This document shows positions 48,207-60,903 of a stretch of 64,000 nucleotides of DNA, piece by piece; position 1 is the stretch's first letter, and the number at the start of each line of letters is the position of its first letter. The stretch covers positions 77,099 to 141,098 of the forward strand of contig VXAU01002084.1 in assembly GCA_013399695.1 (NCBI GenBank), in the 5' to 3' direction. The position numbers and the translations under genes are program-made. Source of the DNA: Formicarius rufipectus (taxonomy: Eukaryota; Chordata; Aves; Passeriformes; Formicariidae). The notes beneath the pieces were generated by a model. It ran no database searches. It was not told the origin of the DNA and was given only the letters and a program-made list of their open reading frames with translations.

Positions 48207-51200
48207 CTTTGAAGTTATCAGAGGCAGGTGTCAATGTTATCATCAATAGCACTTCTGACACCTGACTTCAACCGGGATTCTGACTGCGTTTTTGCCAATA
48301 CACAAGCCTTTAACTTCCTCCAACTTAGCATAATTGCATTACAAGAATTTCAATGAGTTCTTTGAACCAAGGTACAATTAACATCCTTTCAAAGCACATT
48401 CTCACCCAGAGTTTACCCTAGGTAAACTTCCTTTCTGAAAAAAAGAGTCTAAGTGCGAATCAGCTTCTTCACTTCTGGAAATTATTTCCAGTCTCTTCTC
48501 AAATACACTTTCACACCAAAACTGATCTGCAAAGCTTTGCATGTTACAAGGTACATTTACAGCTAGAAAGCAGATAAACAATGAAGTTAATTTTAAAGAT
48601 GTAGCTGATTATCAGAAAATGAGTCTTTGCTGTAGATTACTAGACCATGGATTCAAGTAAAAGCTACTGATAATGGATTCCTAGGTAAAAGATATCAGTG
48701 ATCTTCCACTTTTAATCTACTTTTTAAAATGTCTTGCGAACTTTGGCTGATTGGAAACTGAACAGCAGCTGTAGGAGACAGATGAAAACCAGCCTGAACA
48801 AAGCAAAGACAGGATGATTGTGTCTTCTGTCCACTGATGGGTAAAGGGGAAACCTCAGCCTCCAGAGCTGACATTTTAACACCTCTATATAGCACTAAAA
48901 TACATGCTTAGAAAAATCCAAGTGTCTTAATCACTACAAGTGTCATTTAAGGTATCATCTGGCATTACCTAATCATGCACAGTCCTCTTCACTTCCTTAA
49001 GCCAGGCACTACTACTGAATGAGAAAAGATAAGAACCCTGTTCTAAATGAACATGACAATGTTCATCATTATTTTTAGGAAAGAAAAACCTTTATAAGCC
49101 TTTCAAATAACAATCCATGGCCCTGTGGTAACAGGCAAGCAACTGTAGGTGAAGGTACTGTGCTATAAGAAGCTTTAAAATGTCATAACAAATTTTTTCC
49201 TTTCCTTTGCATCTAATCATGTTGCACTCAAGCCATGTAATTTCCAGAGGCAGCCAATTCACGTGCTGTGAACATTTATGAGTTTATGCATCATAAACTA
49301 TTTGTTAGAATTTGGATAGAAAACCAAGAGCTTTAATGTTGTATCTCATTTTTCTAAACACACACAAAAGGGCTTGAACTACTGCCCCCTTTTTTTTCTT
49401 GGATTATCAAGGATTAACTTAATGATTTCTGTGGGGGGGAAAAAAGCCTCATGAAAGGAAAGAGAGAGGGAGAGGATAGTTTTGGTCTTACTTAAACAAA
49501 AGAAATCATTGCTAATAGCTATGTAGATGTGATGAAATTGCAATTTCCACAGCTTACAGGTTCAGTTCAGGTTGAGTTTATTCTGAGCCAAATGTTCAGT
49601 CTTTAGAGGTCTTTACATTGGAGATCTAATAAGCTTCATCTTTTTCCTGAAATATATGATGCTGTGACTAAAACAGAAAATCCTTCATCACAGGATTTTT
49701 GGTCAGGAAAACACTGTTCACAGTTAACACATTTGACTCCCTCAAAATATCACATAACTGTCAAACCAGGATCATATATTTATTCCTGGACAGCAAGGGA
49801 AACTGAGTGCCACTGAATAATCCATTTTAGAGTTCAGGATATGGAATAAGAAATCCTAATGATGTTTTAACTTCTGAGCGTTGTGGTTTATGGTACATAT
49901 TTTGGTATTTTTTGTTTAAGTTCAAAGCAGTAAAAATGCTTATAAAGTTCATCCTGCATCTGACAAATACATGGTAGAGAAGATCTAAATCTATGTTCCA
50001 GAACTAATACTTTCAAAAGGGAGTCAAAGGAGGATTTAATCAAGTAGAGTTAATAAATTCATGAAGCCCTTATGATCACTATGGTCATGCTTTTAGAATA
50101 GATCACAAATCTCAAAGACAGCTGTTCTCAAAAAAATACCCAGAAAAAACTAATAAAGCAGAACAACCTTAAGCTCCCAGAAACTTGTTCTTTGCTGTGC
50201 TAGTTCAGTTTGTGTCTGAAGTGAGGAGGTAAAAAACTCTGGATTCACACTGCTCCAGAATTGAGGGAGAGAAGGGGTGAATCAGGCCATTAAATTTGTA
50301 ATCAGATCTGTTGATTGTCTGCAGAGCTTTTAGTTCTGCTTTGTTTCAAAATAACTGGGATTTTACTTAAATAAGAGAGCATATAACTCAAACACCCTAG
50401 CAGCCCTGAAGAGCTGTTTGCAAAAGTCGAATTCTCAGATTGTCAGATAATATCTTACAAAATTCTATTCAACTTAATTGATTAATCCATAGAGGGACAG
50501 TCATGGGAGAGACTTCAACCAGTGAGCATGTCTTTTCCACTGAGATCAAGGTGTTCCAACTTGTTGCATTAGGGTTTCTTTTTTGTTGGACTTTTTTGGG
50601 GTTTGTTTATTTGTTTTACACTTCTGCTCTCAGATCACACCTGCTGGTGCCTCCTTCCTTCCCAAAACAAAACAAAACATCAAAACAAAAAACCACAACC
50701 AACCAACCTTTCTCAGAATTTATTTAGTCACTAGGTTCAAATTTTCGAATTAAAGAGAATGTATTGTTCATGTAAAAACAAATGTGTGTTCATTTACCTT
50801 TGCTCATGCTTCTTTTCATACTCATTTCTTTTTCAGACATTTAAAATAATACTTACACATAGATACGTTTGCATATGAATACATGAACAAATTCAGATAC
50901 TATGTTAAAAAGTTTTTCTCTTTGCATACATGACTTACTTAAGCATAATTGCCCAAACAAACATCAACAACAAAGAAGTTAGCAAGTCCTTCTTGGAAAT
51001 AACCTTAAATAACACTGCTTTAATCATTTGGCGTTCAACCTTGGATCAGAGACAGGGAACATTATGTATTTCCCCCACAGCTACATAGTCATTTGTCATG
51101 TACATTATGAGTATATGGAAAGGACATTCTTTAAACAAAGGCAGCAAGAAATAAAGTCATCTTCAATCACTGTCATGAATATTCTGTTTAATTGCTGGTG

Positions 51201-54126
51201 GCTTTTATTTCTCTGTATTGCAATGCCCAGTGTGCTGTCTTGCACCCAGGTGTTGCAACAGATCAAAAGCCACATTGGGCTCTTAACCGTCTCTAGAGGC
51301 CCAGAAGCAAAAGCAGAATGTACCAGTTCAGACTATCTGCTCTGGGACGATGGTGGTGCTGCAGGAGGGAATGGATTTCTCCCTGAGAAGGCAGAACACA
51401 AATACCCTTCCCACTCAGTCTCCCTTGATCGAAATGACACATTGCTACGTCTTTTTCTCGTACATGACTCTTAGAGCTGATTAGCCTTGACCTGCCCTCA
51501 AGGTTGTACATTCTGTCTAAAATAAAGGCTGAATAGACTTTTTGACTGCCCTGTTCCCACTAAAAACTTCTGTCTGTCCTGTCAGAAGTCATATATTTTT
51601 AAAAAATGTCTACTTTTACAATCCCAAGAGACCTTGGCTGTATCAGTAGAGTTCTTCTCTTTTAATAGAAATACCCCCACCAACAAGAAGTAAATATATC
51701 ACCCATGACTGCATCTGCTCTTCTACTCTGTTTGACATCCAAAAGAGGAGATCCAAATAGAGCATGTGGCTGGTTGTCCATGGAGAAAAAAGTAATTCTG
51801 TTCTAATGAGGAAAACAGACAATTCTGGAGGGAATCCAAACTGCAGGAAGCAAGAAGGACCATGCTGATGTTGGTTGCCACATACTGTAGTCTTCCCATT
51901 TTAGAAAACACCACATTCCTTTGAAGTGCCCACAGAAAGAGCTGTGGGTTTGTGGGTTGGTCCTGGTTAAATGTTAACTACTTGATGCCACAGAGCAGGA
52001 TCTCTCATCAGAGCCTGTCATCTATTTGAAGAAAACACTGCAAAAGAAGCAGGGTAAGTTTTGAAAAGGTGTCTATCCAAAACTTAGTGAACATAAATAA
52101 TGTATTTCTTCCTGCCCTCAACCTGCTTTAACACAGTAGCAGAAAAGCAGCCTTGCAATTGTTGCTGAGTGCAGCTAATGGTCTTTTTTGTCTAAATTAC
52201 AGTTGGTCCCTCTAAAAGTGCGTTTCCTGCCAAGTGTGGTTTCACAGAACGCTGAGTCAGAGAAGCTGGGGGAGGGACCAACAGCAGCAACGGGGACTGT
52301 CAACATGCCCATAACATTAATGGCACTTTTAAAGGAAGGTTAGGGAAAAAAAAGAATGTTTCTGGGACAAAGGAGGAAAAACTGGAAGGCAAATAAACTG
52401 TAAGGAAGGGTAAGTTACAGTGTATTATTTCCCAAAAGGGAATATCATACTATACTGGCTTGATGACATATGAGTAATGCCTTAATATTTAGAAGTAGAT
52501 CCTTTAAAATATTCATGTGCTTCCTATTGGACTAAGGCCTCAGATGTAGTTAGGTCACCATACATCAGCACAGTGGTCTGCCCCAGGAAATTTGATGCAA
52601 TTTGCCCTAGTTCTGCTTTCCAGAAGAGAGACTTAAGTAAGCCAGCTCACACTATATTTGCCTGAGGACATGCCCGTTTGCAGCTATTGTACTTCAATTG
52701 ATAAGCTGTGCCTTGTTAATTCACACCAGTATCTAGCGCACACAAAGTCTGAATGCTCATGAGGGTGTTAGCCAGCTTTCTGACTTCCAGCTGGGGCAAG
52801 AGTTTTGCACCTCACCTATCTGAACTTGCCCTCAGCACTACCAGCCAGCCACCCTCTCTGAAAGACAGAAGTTGACAGGGCTCAGCAGCCAGCAATGACA
52901 ATGATGAGAAGAGATGAAATATCATTTGTTTTTTCCGTTTCATGTCTGGAAATGGGAACAGGGAAAAGAGTAGGAGAAAAATAAAGTGAGATGGTGTTAA
53001 AGAAGTTTAAGCAACTTCCAATTTCTCTGACCACTTGTCCCTATTTCCTATCACCCTCACTGTTGTGTCTGCAAATCGTAAGTGGGAGGACTACATGAGG
53101 GAATCTCATGCATTTGAAAATTAACTCCCACCAAAACTGCTTGTTTTCCTCACAGAAAAGTAATTTAGCTCTATGTACAAACTCTGGGTTCAGTGTAAAA
53201 AAGGGTGCAAAAAAAAGTGGCTGCAGGGCTGTTTCAGTCAACATGACAATGGAAAAATGTCTGTGTAACCACAAACCACCACCTTAATTTTCAATGTCTT
53301 TTACTACTTCAAGCTCTAATTCTACCCACCCGGAACCTGATCTTGTTTCCACTTAAATAAACTGTAGATTTGCCGTTAACTTTGATAGGAGTAAGATTGA
53401 TTCTTTATATGTAAAGAATATGATTTTCCACATTTCTTCCAGGGTAGCCTGAAGAAGTCTGCTGGCATTACTGAGTCCAGTCCTCCACACTGTCTGCTCT
53501 TGTAGCAGGTACTTGGTCCCCAAGGAATCAGAAACCAGACCCCACAAGCCTGTCCATACCCCACAGAAGGGCTCCCAACCCCACAGCATGGGAGAGCAAG
53601 GATTTAGCAAACTGCAGCTGGTACCGCAGAAGGAAACATTACTGTTCTGCAATACGGCCCTTTCGTTAGGGCTCAATGTGTGTCCCATGTGCAGGGTGGT
53701 TCCTGCAGCAGTTACTGCCAAGTGAGGGCTGTTCTGCCCAAATCCCTCCACAAAAGAAGGGCCACAGAAGGAGGGAGGGAAAGGCCACATCATCAATAAC
53801 CAGATGTAGCCTTTAGTTGCACTGAAACCTCATGTGTAGGCTACCAAGTTCAAAGTGGATAAACACAAGCTTGCTTGCAGCTCTGACATGGGCAGAAAGC
53901 TGTGGCCAAGAGGACTGGAGCCTAGCTTAACCCTGCAACCTATCATCACTGCTGAGCAAGTTGCTTGCCCAGAGCAATGAAGAGGCTCAAGTGCCCCAGA
54001 TTGGTCCTTTTTATCTCACTGAAGAAAATAACCACAGCAAGGCTTTCTTTTTCACCCTGGACACTGTTGCCTCCTGACCTGTTTCTCACCTTTGACAGGG
54101 TTTAGAGGTTTTAGACTTAGCCTGCT

Positions 54127-54170
54127 CTTTCTGTTTCTTTTCTGTTTCTTTTTTCTTTTTTTTTTTTTTC
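54127..54170. repeat. Polypyrimidine tract
   Basis: A T-rich tract with scattered C and few purines, ending in about 14 T and then C. Low complexity. Confidence 0.9.
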
Positions 54171-56507
54171 GCTCCCCTCGCTCATACTTTTAAATGATTG
54201 TTGATGCAGACAAGCAAGATGAAAGGGAAATGGACCTCCTTAGGTTCCCTTATTACCTCAAACTTCATTTGTGGGACAGAATCAGCAACACCAACCTGGA
54301 GAGATATTGTGAGAAGAGACTAATAGAATGGTACAATGAAGGTGTTTGGTTGCAATTTTGATGGATTCTTTATAGAACCAGTTTTACAAAGAAATAATAA
54401 TAATTTATGTAACTCTTTTCTGTATCATACCTTTTATTTCAGAGTTGTTAGGTTTGGTTGGGCTGGTTTTTCTCAGCAAATATATTTGTTGCATTTAGCT
54501 GACTCTTGGCCCAGATTTTCCCTTGTAAGGAATGTCACAATCTAAAAGCCTAAATTTATTCATGCTTGGTTTATTTATTTTCTCTAAGGAAACATTTTCC
54601 ATATCAATGGAAAATATGAGGGCGTTTTCCTCAAATGATTTATTAGGGTAACTGTTAAAGAAGGCTGCCCACAGTGCGCTGAGGAAGCAAATGATACAGA
54701 CATCATTGGGCATTTAAAAGTCAGGCTGGACATTTGTGTACTGCAGGAGCAGCCTGTGTGCTTTCTGCTGATGGCTCAGTTCTATTTTGCATGTGCTTTG
54801 TATTACTACATTTTATTGTTGTTCATAGAGGCTCACTTATACATTCCTTTTCATTCCTTAATATTTTTCCAGATGAAAATCTGCCCGAAGCATTTTATGT
54901 ACTGATAGATGTTCTCCTTTCTTTTGCTTTAAGTTTTTATTTTAGTTTTTCCTAGCCAAAATTGATAAGCTGGGGTATATAAGGACAGCAGAGTTGCAAA
55001 CATCTAGAGAGAGAAATGGGACTATTGCTCAAGAAGGCAGTGCAAGTTTGTACGAACACCGAGGAAAGTTGCCTGGAATGCACGGAGAGTCCCTCCAAGA
55101 TGTAACTGCTTACTAAGCTACTTTCTCTGCTGCTAGCTTGCACTTGCTTTACTTCTCTTGCACTTGCATTTTCAAGCGTTCTTCCAGATGTCTTCCTCAT
55201 TCTTCCTCTTGGCCTATCACCATAGAAAGGGAACAAGGTGCAGGGTCGCCAAAGTGAACAGGCAGATTTGTGCTGCTTCACAGTTGTCAATTTTGTTTGG
55301 ATTGTGTTCTTCCTTTTCTGTCCAATTTTTTGCCCGTAGCTGTTGAAACAGTTCAGAGGAGCTGACAACTGTACACTCCTCTGCTAACAGAGGGCAAGTG
55401 GTAAGAGCAAAACACCTATTTTTTTTTTGACTTCCAAGACTGGAAGGCAAATTGATAACCATGCAATGCACTGCTACAGAAATCAGTTACAAATGAACTT
55501 TAAATCTCTTTGCTGTCTTACTTTTTCTAGAAGTGTTAAGGAAGTAGCAATGTGAGATTTGGCCTGTGCAGAGACACTTGGAAAAGTTATGGCCTGCTAA
55601 TAGCCCGTTTAACAGGTTAAATGAGCATAAATAAATGTAAGATTGTGTGTTTCACAAGATTTAATTTTATGGTAGTTTCACTCATCGATTTTCCCCATTT
55701 CTTTCCTTGAAGAGCACCCACAAAGGGAAACCCTATAGGCTCAACTTCTCATCCTCCTGAGGACACTTAAGGACCCTTAACTGCTTTAAGCCTCTACATT
55801 TTCAGCTTTGAAGGAAAACAGGACTAGAATACCAATGCAAATGGACAGTATTCAGAGCAGCTGCCTCTGGACACAGCATCTCTCCCTCTCTGCAATGAGT
55901 TCCCTCGTAAACCCCATGAAGGAAGGGTGAGGTTGAGAGGAAGGAGGCTGATAGAGGATGCTCCATTGACTGCTTGGGATGTCACCTGTGGGATACTTGG
56001 AGGCTGGTGAGGCTGGTGAGCACTGCTGCTGCCTCAGAGGCACTTAAACCTAGAAGTATGAGAGTTTTGCCTCATCCCATCTATGGGCTGGTTGGCAGTT
56101 CTAATAATTTTCAGATAATGAGGAAGGAACACTAAAGATCCATTTTTGAAAGTAAATGTGAAATTTTAGTCATAAGGGAGGATTTGAGGAATTACATATT
56201 TGTAGATTTTGAAATGGTTGGACCTTAATAGACTGACCAATACTGGTAAAAGTGGTTTGGTTTGGCTTTGTTGTTTATTTCTGTGGGTTTTGGTATTTTT
56301 AAAAACTCAAGATTTGCCCTGGACTGACAAATCTATGGGTTTGGTTTGTATCTTAGTAATGCAGATTAATGATTAGTGATATCAGCTGACTTCAGTTTAC
56401 CCTAAGTCTAATACATTTGAGATCTGATTTTCATTTTGAGAAGGATAGGTTCTTAAATCTCATGGTGCCTTCTTAATATTAGAGCATATATTTTTTTCTG
56501 CTGAAAT

Positions 56508-56570
56508 TATAGAATCATAGACTTGTTTAGGTCATATAATTGTGTATTCATGGCCAACTCCTAGCGTTCT
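56508..56570 (-). mobile_element. Small remnant of a CR1 3' end
   Basis: The plus strand reads 'tatagaatcatagacttgtt' then 'taggtcat', and further on 'ggccaactcct'. This matches in order the reverse complement of a CR1 terminus (agaatcatag repeat, gtttaggttgg, then tccaac). It is short and decayed, so the identification is tentative. Confidence 0.45.
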
Positions 56571-56615
56571 ATAATCTTGTTTGCATAGTGCACTGAGTTT
56601 ATTAATAAAACCAGC

Positions 56616-56652
56616 TTTTTTTTTTTTTGCTTTTTTTTTTTTTTTTTTTTTT
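56616..56652. repeat. Poly-T tract interrupted by GC
   Basis: T13, then GC, then T22. It may be the reverse complement of a retroposon tail, or a simple mononucleotide repeat. No element body is seen. Confidence 0.95.
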
Positions 56653-57903
56653 AATAGCTAACCCTGCTCTGGAACATTCTGAAGTCAGATATTTATGGGT
56701 TGAAGAGAGTTTGATGATGTTCTAGTAACAACTAGGACAACCTCTAGACATAAACCTTCTTTCACAGACTGAGCCACCTGGATGATATATTTTTGTGTTA
56801 CCTTTGAAACCAGTAGACAATATATTTTAAGTAATGTGTCATTAAATGTAGTACTTTTTTGGATTAATAGTGTTATACATTCCTTGTTTTTATGTTAGGG
56901 TTGCCCCATTGATCTTAAGTATGAAGTTAAGGTGTACTTGGGGCAGATTGACTCTTGACATTGCAAGATACTTAAAAAAGCCTTGCAACAGCAGCTGAGG
57001 ATTTCCATGTAAGTACCTTCACACACCGTTCTTGTATAGTAAGAGGGAGGCTACTATAGCACATTCCTTCAGTGATTCATAGGTGTGCTAGCTGCCCCAT
57101 GGCACTACTGCAAGCTGGCAGAGCAGGACAGACTTAGTCCTCCACCATTGCCCCCAGGGTCCAATTTCCCTTGTGCCTCCTAAAAGTGGAGCATTTTATG
57201 TGTGAAACCAAACTGGCCATAAAGTGCAACAAGGAAATAAAAGGCTGATAGGATGCATTTTTTGGTTGTTGGACAGCTACATTAATTACTATGTTTCATT
57301 GTGGCTACAAGAAGTGTTAGTCAGAAGTCTCATGCTCTAGACATTGCACTGCCAAGTGCATTCATCACACCTCTGAAGAGGCAGAGAAGGCTCCAGTCCA
57401 GAGGTATTAAACAACCTTCTGACCCAGTGTCCATTTAAAATTAATGAGCAAAAGTCATCAGAATCCTCTGGCTGTTCTGCACTGCCCCAGGAATAGAAAC
57501 ATGTAAAACTGGTCTGATGGGTCAGACAAACACCATTTGAGGTGGTTTTATATTTCTAAGGAAGCACAAGGGTTGCTGGGAAACCTGATCCAGGCTGTTC
57601 CTAATTCCCTCTCTAAGTCATGAATGTATTTAATTGCTAATGTTTCCAAAGTTATTGAAAAATGTAGTAATATGGAAAGCAGGCAAATTAAGAGATCTAG
57701 ATTGTTGTTTGCCTTAGTCTGATAATATTTATTATGCTTTATAAAGCATGTAAGTTTCTGAGCACTGTAGTAAAATACACTGACAAGTTTTCACGTACTG
57801 ATCCAAAACCATGCATTACAGTGACAAGACTATTCTTGGATTCTGAAGGAATTTGGCCATATAGTTGCCTTCATCTCAATAAAGAGAAGAAAATATGACT
57901 TGC

Positions 57904-58061
57904 TAGATCCACAAAAACATTTAGGAGCCGGTGGTCCATAAAAATCAATGGGAGACAAGTGTTTAAATGGCTTTGTGGATTCAGCTGGTGTGTAAATGAC
58001 AGAAGTCTCTACCTCTTCTGGACTTCCTATTACAGGTGGAAGACAACATTGATTGCAGAAT
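57904..58061 (-). other. Weak candidate exon of 158 bp
   Basis: The minus strand has a good acceptor-like tract (ccctttgatattttacag, AG at 58063-58062). It is followed by 158 bases open in one frame and then a GC-type donor (GCAAGT, 57903-57898). The peptide is Cys- and Pro-rich, beginning 'FCNQCCLPPVIGSPEEVET' and containing 'SPIDFYGPPAPKCFC'. The frame is also open upstream to about 58190. I do not recognise the protein. A GC donor is uncommon and no adjacent exon is visible, so this may be chance or a decayed exon. Confidence 0.15.
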
Positions 58062-59072
58062 CTGTAAAATATCAAAGGGAAAATATCATGAGGAAAACCT
58101 TCCCATAGAGATATTTCTGTATCCACAACACTAGGGTTATAATGTCTCCTCAGTAGTGTAGTGGGCTTTTTGGAACAATTTATCCTGATATTCAAAAATC
58201 ACTGTGTGCTTTCAGCAACAAAGCCTTCATCATCTGATTCCTCATGTCATTCTAGGGACTATATAGAAAATACTCATCAATATGTGAAACAATAGTTTGA
58301 GGCAAAAGTAGGTGTTCTGGACAATTGAAATCATTAGAAAGGATTGATCTTCTCTCCCTGAAGTGCCTTCAGTTACTGTGGATTTTAGAATGGCCTTTAG
58401 ATACCTGATTCAGTTGCCTTTATTCTCCATATATATATAACTCGTCAAAAACTTTATTAAAATATTATTCACATGAAAAGGAAGGAAAAAACCTCTTATT
58501 TTTGTGTTAACCTTTTATTTCATACCTGGGAATTAGCAAACTTTGCTAACTAGGTTACGAAAGACCACATTAAGTCAAGCCACTGAAATATCTAGTTTAA
58601 CTACGGAATAGAAGGACAAAATGCATTAAAAATATTATAATCATCACATCAAAAAAAGGTTGTCAGATAAACTCATAAAGAGAAGATAGTGAGCTGTAAG
58701 TTTAAGATAAAACTCCTTAGTAAAGGACCTGTTTCTTCCCTCCTTAGCAATACTATAAACAAAAATAATTCTGAACATTCATGAAATTACATCAATATGG
58801 GATAAGAAAAAATCAGATTAATAAAATGCACACTTCATCAGCTCAAACAAGAGATTCCAGATGGATTAGGAATAAAAGCATTTTTGAGCAGACCTCACCC
58901 GGATTGCAGGAACATTCATGTATCTGTAACATGCAACTTTATCCATAATATGCTCTGCTTGCTTCAAAAGCCCTTGCAGTGCACTGCTACTCTTCCAGAT
59001 ATGAGGACAGCATCCAACATTTGGCTAGACCATCAAAGCAGAAGCCAGAACAGCTTCCTGCTGAGCAGACCT

Positions 59073-59158
59073 GAATAAAATTATCCAGAGGACTTTGGTA
59101 AAAATTAGTGAGCTTCAGTAAAATTATTCAACAGACCTTGGTAAAAATTAATTGCATA
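59073..59158 (+). repeat. Imperfect 43-bp tandem duplication
   Basis: The segment starting at 59073 is repeated from 59116 with period 43. The 'taaaattat' and 'ttggtaaaaatta' strings recur at matching positions and several substitutions lie between and after them. It is an older duplication than the one at 47027. Confidence 0.8.
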
Positions 59159-59255
59159 ATCTAGCCTGAAGCACAAAGGAAGGCAGTACCAAATGAACAG
59201 CAGCTGAGTTTGGCTCCCATTAGAAGGAGCTAATTTTTATGCTGGTCAAAAAAAA

Positions 59256-59295
<40 letters not shown>

Positions 59296-59296
59296 A
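59256..59296. repeat. (TAAA)n tetranucleotide microsatellite
   Basis: About ten perfect TAAA units flanked by A-rich sequence. Likely length-polymorphic. Confidence 0.95.
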
Positions 59297-59984
59297 AGGA
59301 GGGGGAAGTTTATTTTGTTACTGATTCCATCAGGAAGTGAAAGTAAATCTTTCTTTTAAGGCTGTTTGTTGAGTCATACGGCTCTGAAATTTTCTCCTTT
59401 GTATTTCTGGGAATTATATGCAGTGCCAAAGTACTTTCTTGTTTAAACAATGTTTTAGAATGCCAAAGTGGTGAGGAATGCTTGCCATGTCAAACAGTTT
59501 CTGTAATTCTGCATAAAGAAGCAGATGGGGCTGGTTTGATCCCTGTAGAAACCACAGTTATATTGAAGGTTCCTTGTGTTTGGTAGCACTGTAATCAAAA
59601 GGTTCTGTATAATTCAACATCACTAGAATAATGGTTAGTTTGAGAAAGTACAGGGATACAAACAAGAAACTGAAGAAATTAAATTCAGCAAGGCTGTGTA
59701 AGACTTTAGTGGGATTATGGAAAATACAAAACTATTCAGGCAGCAGGCTGGGTTGCTTAGAAATAAGGTAATTGTTTAATGTCATTAAAAAAAAAAAAAA
59801 CAACACTAAAATCATTTATGCTTCTGGGGGTTTTATATTGTTAAAAACTTGGTTATATCTTTATTTTCTACCTTTATCAAAGTGCAGGTGAGCTCCACAC
59901 ATCACTGTGTAAAGTAATATGGTTTTCTGGAGTAGATACCCATATTTCCATGGGAAGGGATTCATTTTCCAGAAAATTATAGCC

Positions 59985-60165
59985 TTTGGAGAGAGAAAAG
60001 ACCTATTAGGTCATAAAATCTGTTCCTCTGCCAGTACAGGATTTGTTGCATCGTCTATGTGTATTCATTAGTGTTTTGTTCAAGGTTTTTTTTCAACAGA
60101 AGCAAGGGGACTTCCAGTGCTGAACTACGGAAACAGAAATGTGTCTGAGTAGATCTCACCAGACA
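59985..60165 (-). mobile_element. Old CR1 LINE 3' region, minus orientation
   Basis: The plus strand reads in order 'aaaagacctattaggtcat', 'ctgttcctctgccagtacag', 'gattgttgc'-like sequence, 'attagtgttttgttcaagg', 'caagggga-cttcca' and then 'gtagatctcacca'. This is the reverse-complement order of an older CR1 3' region (gacctattaggtcatctagtcc ... ctgccagtgcaggattgt ... tagtgttttgtccag ... ggggcttccaccac ... tagatctcact). It is decayed and non-coding, with approximate ends. Identified from remembered consensus only. Confidence 0.65.
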
Positions 60166-60859
60166 GTTGCCCCTTATACCCTCTCTACCTTTTCAAGGTT
60201 AATTTCAATTAAACAGACATTTTTCACTTTAAGAATTGCCTTTGTACTAGCCAAATGTTTATTATAAATCCATCTTAATTTAAATCGATAACTTTTTTTT
60301 TCTCTTTCAGACACTGTGTCTCATATTTAGACAGAACTGAGGTTTCTGAAATTTAGGAAAAGAAAATTATTCCTTTTTGAATTTTTCCATGTCTCTGAGT
60401 ATGGTAACTAGGATGTAAGGGCTGGCAGGTGAAAATTTTGAAGCAAAAGGCATGTATTGTATATCAATATGATGTAACATTTCACCTGTCTATGACTTAT
60501 CTGAATTTCAGACAAATTTGCATTATGGAAATTTATCTCCACTTTTGAAAAGGCTTCAACCTATTCTCTAAATCAAATGAGAAATTACATGTCATTAAAA
60601 TCAAGCCCAAATAAGTGCCTGAGGTCAAGCACGTATTAGATTGGGTAAATGTCTTTAATGAACTTGATAGTTCAAGAAAAATAACAAGATATATGCAGTT
60701 TCTTGGTCTCATTCATAAATGCTTTTCAGTATAAAAACCTACTAATTTCACCTAAATACAAACTTCTTCCATGGAATTCATCTCACCTGTGCAAATACAG
60801 AAAGATTTATTAAGAAGCATACAATCATAAACCTTAGCACACAAAATTAAAAAAAAATA

Positions 60860-60903
60860 AAAACAAAACAAAACAAAACAAAAACAAACAAATAAACAAA
60901 CAT
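60860..60903. repeat. (AAAAC)n / (AAAC)n low-complexity repeat
   Basis: AAAAC units pass into AAAC and AAAT variants, preceded by an A-rich lead-in. A decayed simple repeat. Confidence 0.9.

Larger units (their letters stand above)
44181..56507. other. Unique non-coding stretch
   Basis: No gene is firmly recognised over about 12 kb. It holds a perfect 28-bp tandem duplication (47027-47082), a (GAAAA)n microsatellite (47172-47209), a pyrimidine tract (54127-54170), a GC-richer patch with Runx-like and AP-1-like strings (about 52190-52330), and a weak exon-like block on the minus strand (47927-48206). The open frames at 51064-51474 and 53353-53796 lack recognisable domains. Confidence 0.5.
56571..59984. 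other. Unique non-coding stretch with simple repeats
   Basis: No gene is firmly recognised. It contains a T-rich tract (56616-56652), an exon-like block on the minus strand (57904-58061), an imperfect 43-bp tandem repeat (59073-59158), a (TAAA)n microsatellite (59256-59296) and an A-run near 59787-59800. Confidence 0.5.

Noticed and set aside
51028..51474. Open frame of about 148 codons followed by AATAAA at 51521
   Set aside because: It has no ATG until 51064, no recognisable domain and no promoter or splice context. AATAAA is common by chance in AT-rich DNA.
53353..53796. Minus-strand open frame of about 147 codons in a GC-richer patch
   Set aside because: No domain is recognised. The peptide is Gly/Trp/Ser-rich in a way typical of out-of-frame reading, and frames are open on both strands.
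54952..55368. Minus-strand open frame of about 138 codons
   Set aside because: It begins at TTG, overlaps open frames on the other strand, and shows no family features.
57490..57560. String 'ctgatgggtcagacaaacacc' resembling a reptilian interspersed repeat
   Set aside because: The match is short, and the strings that should follow it are absent.
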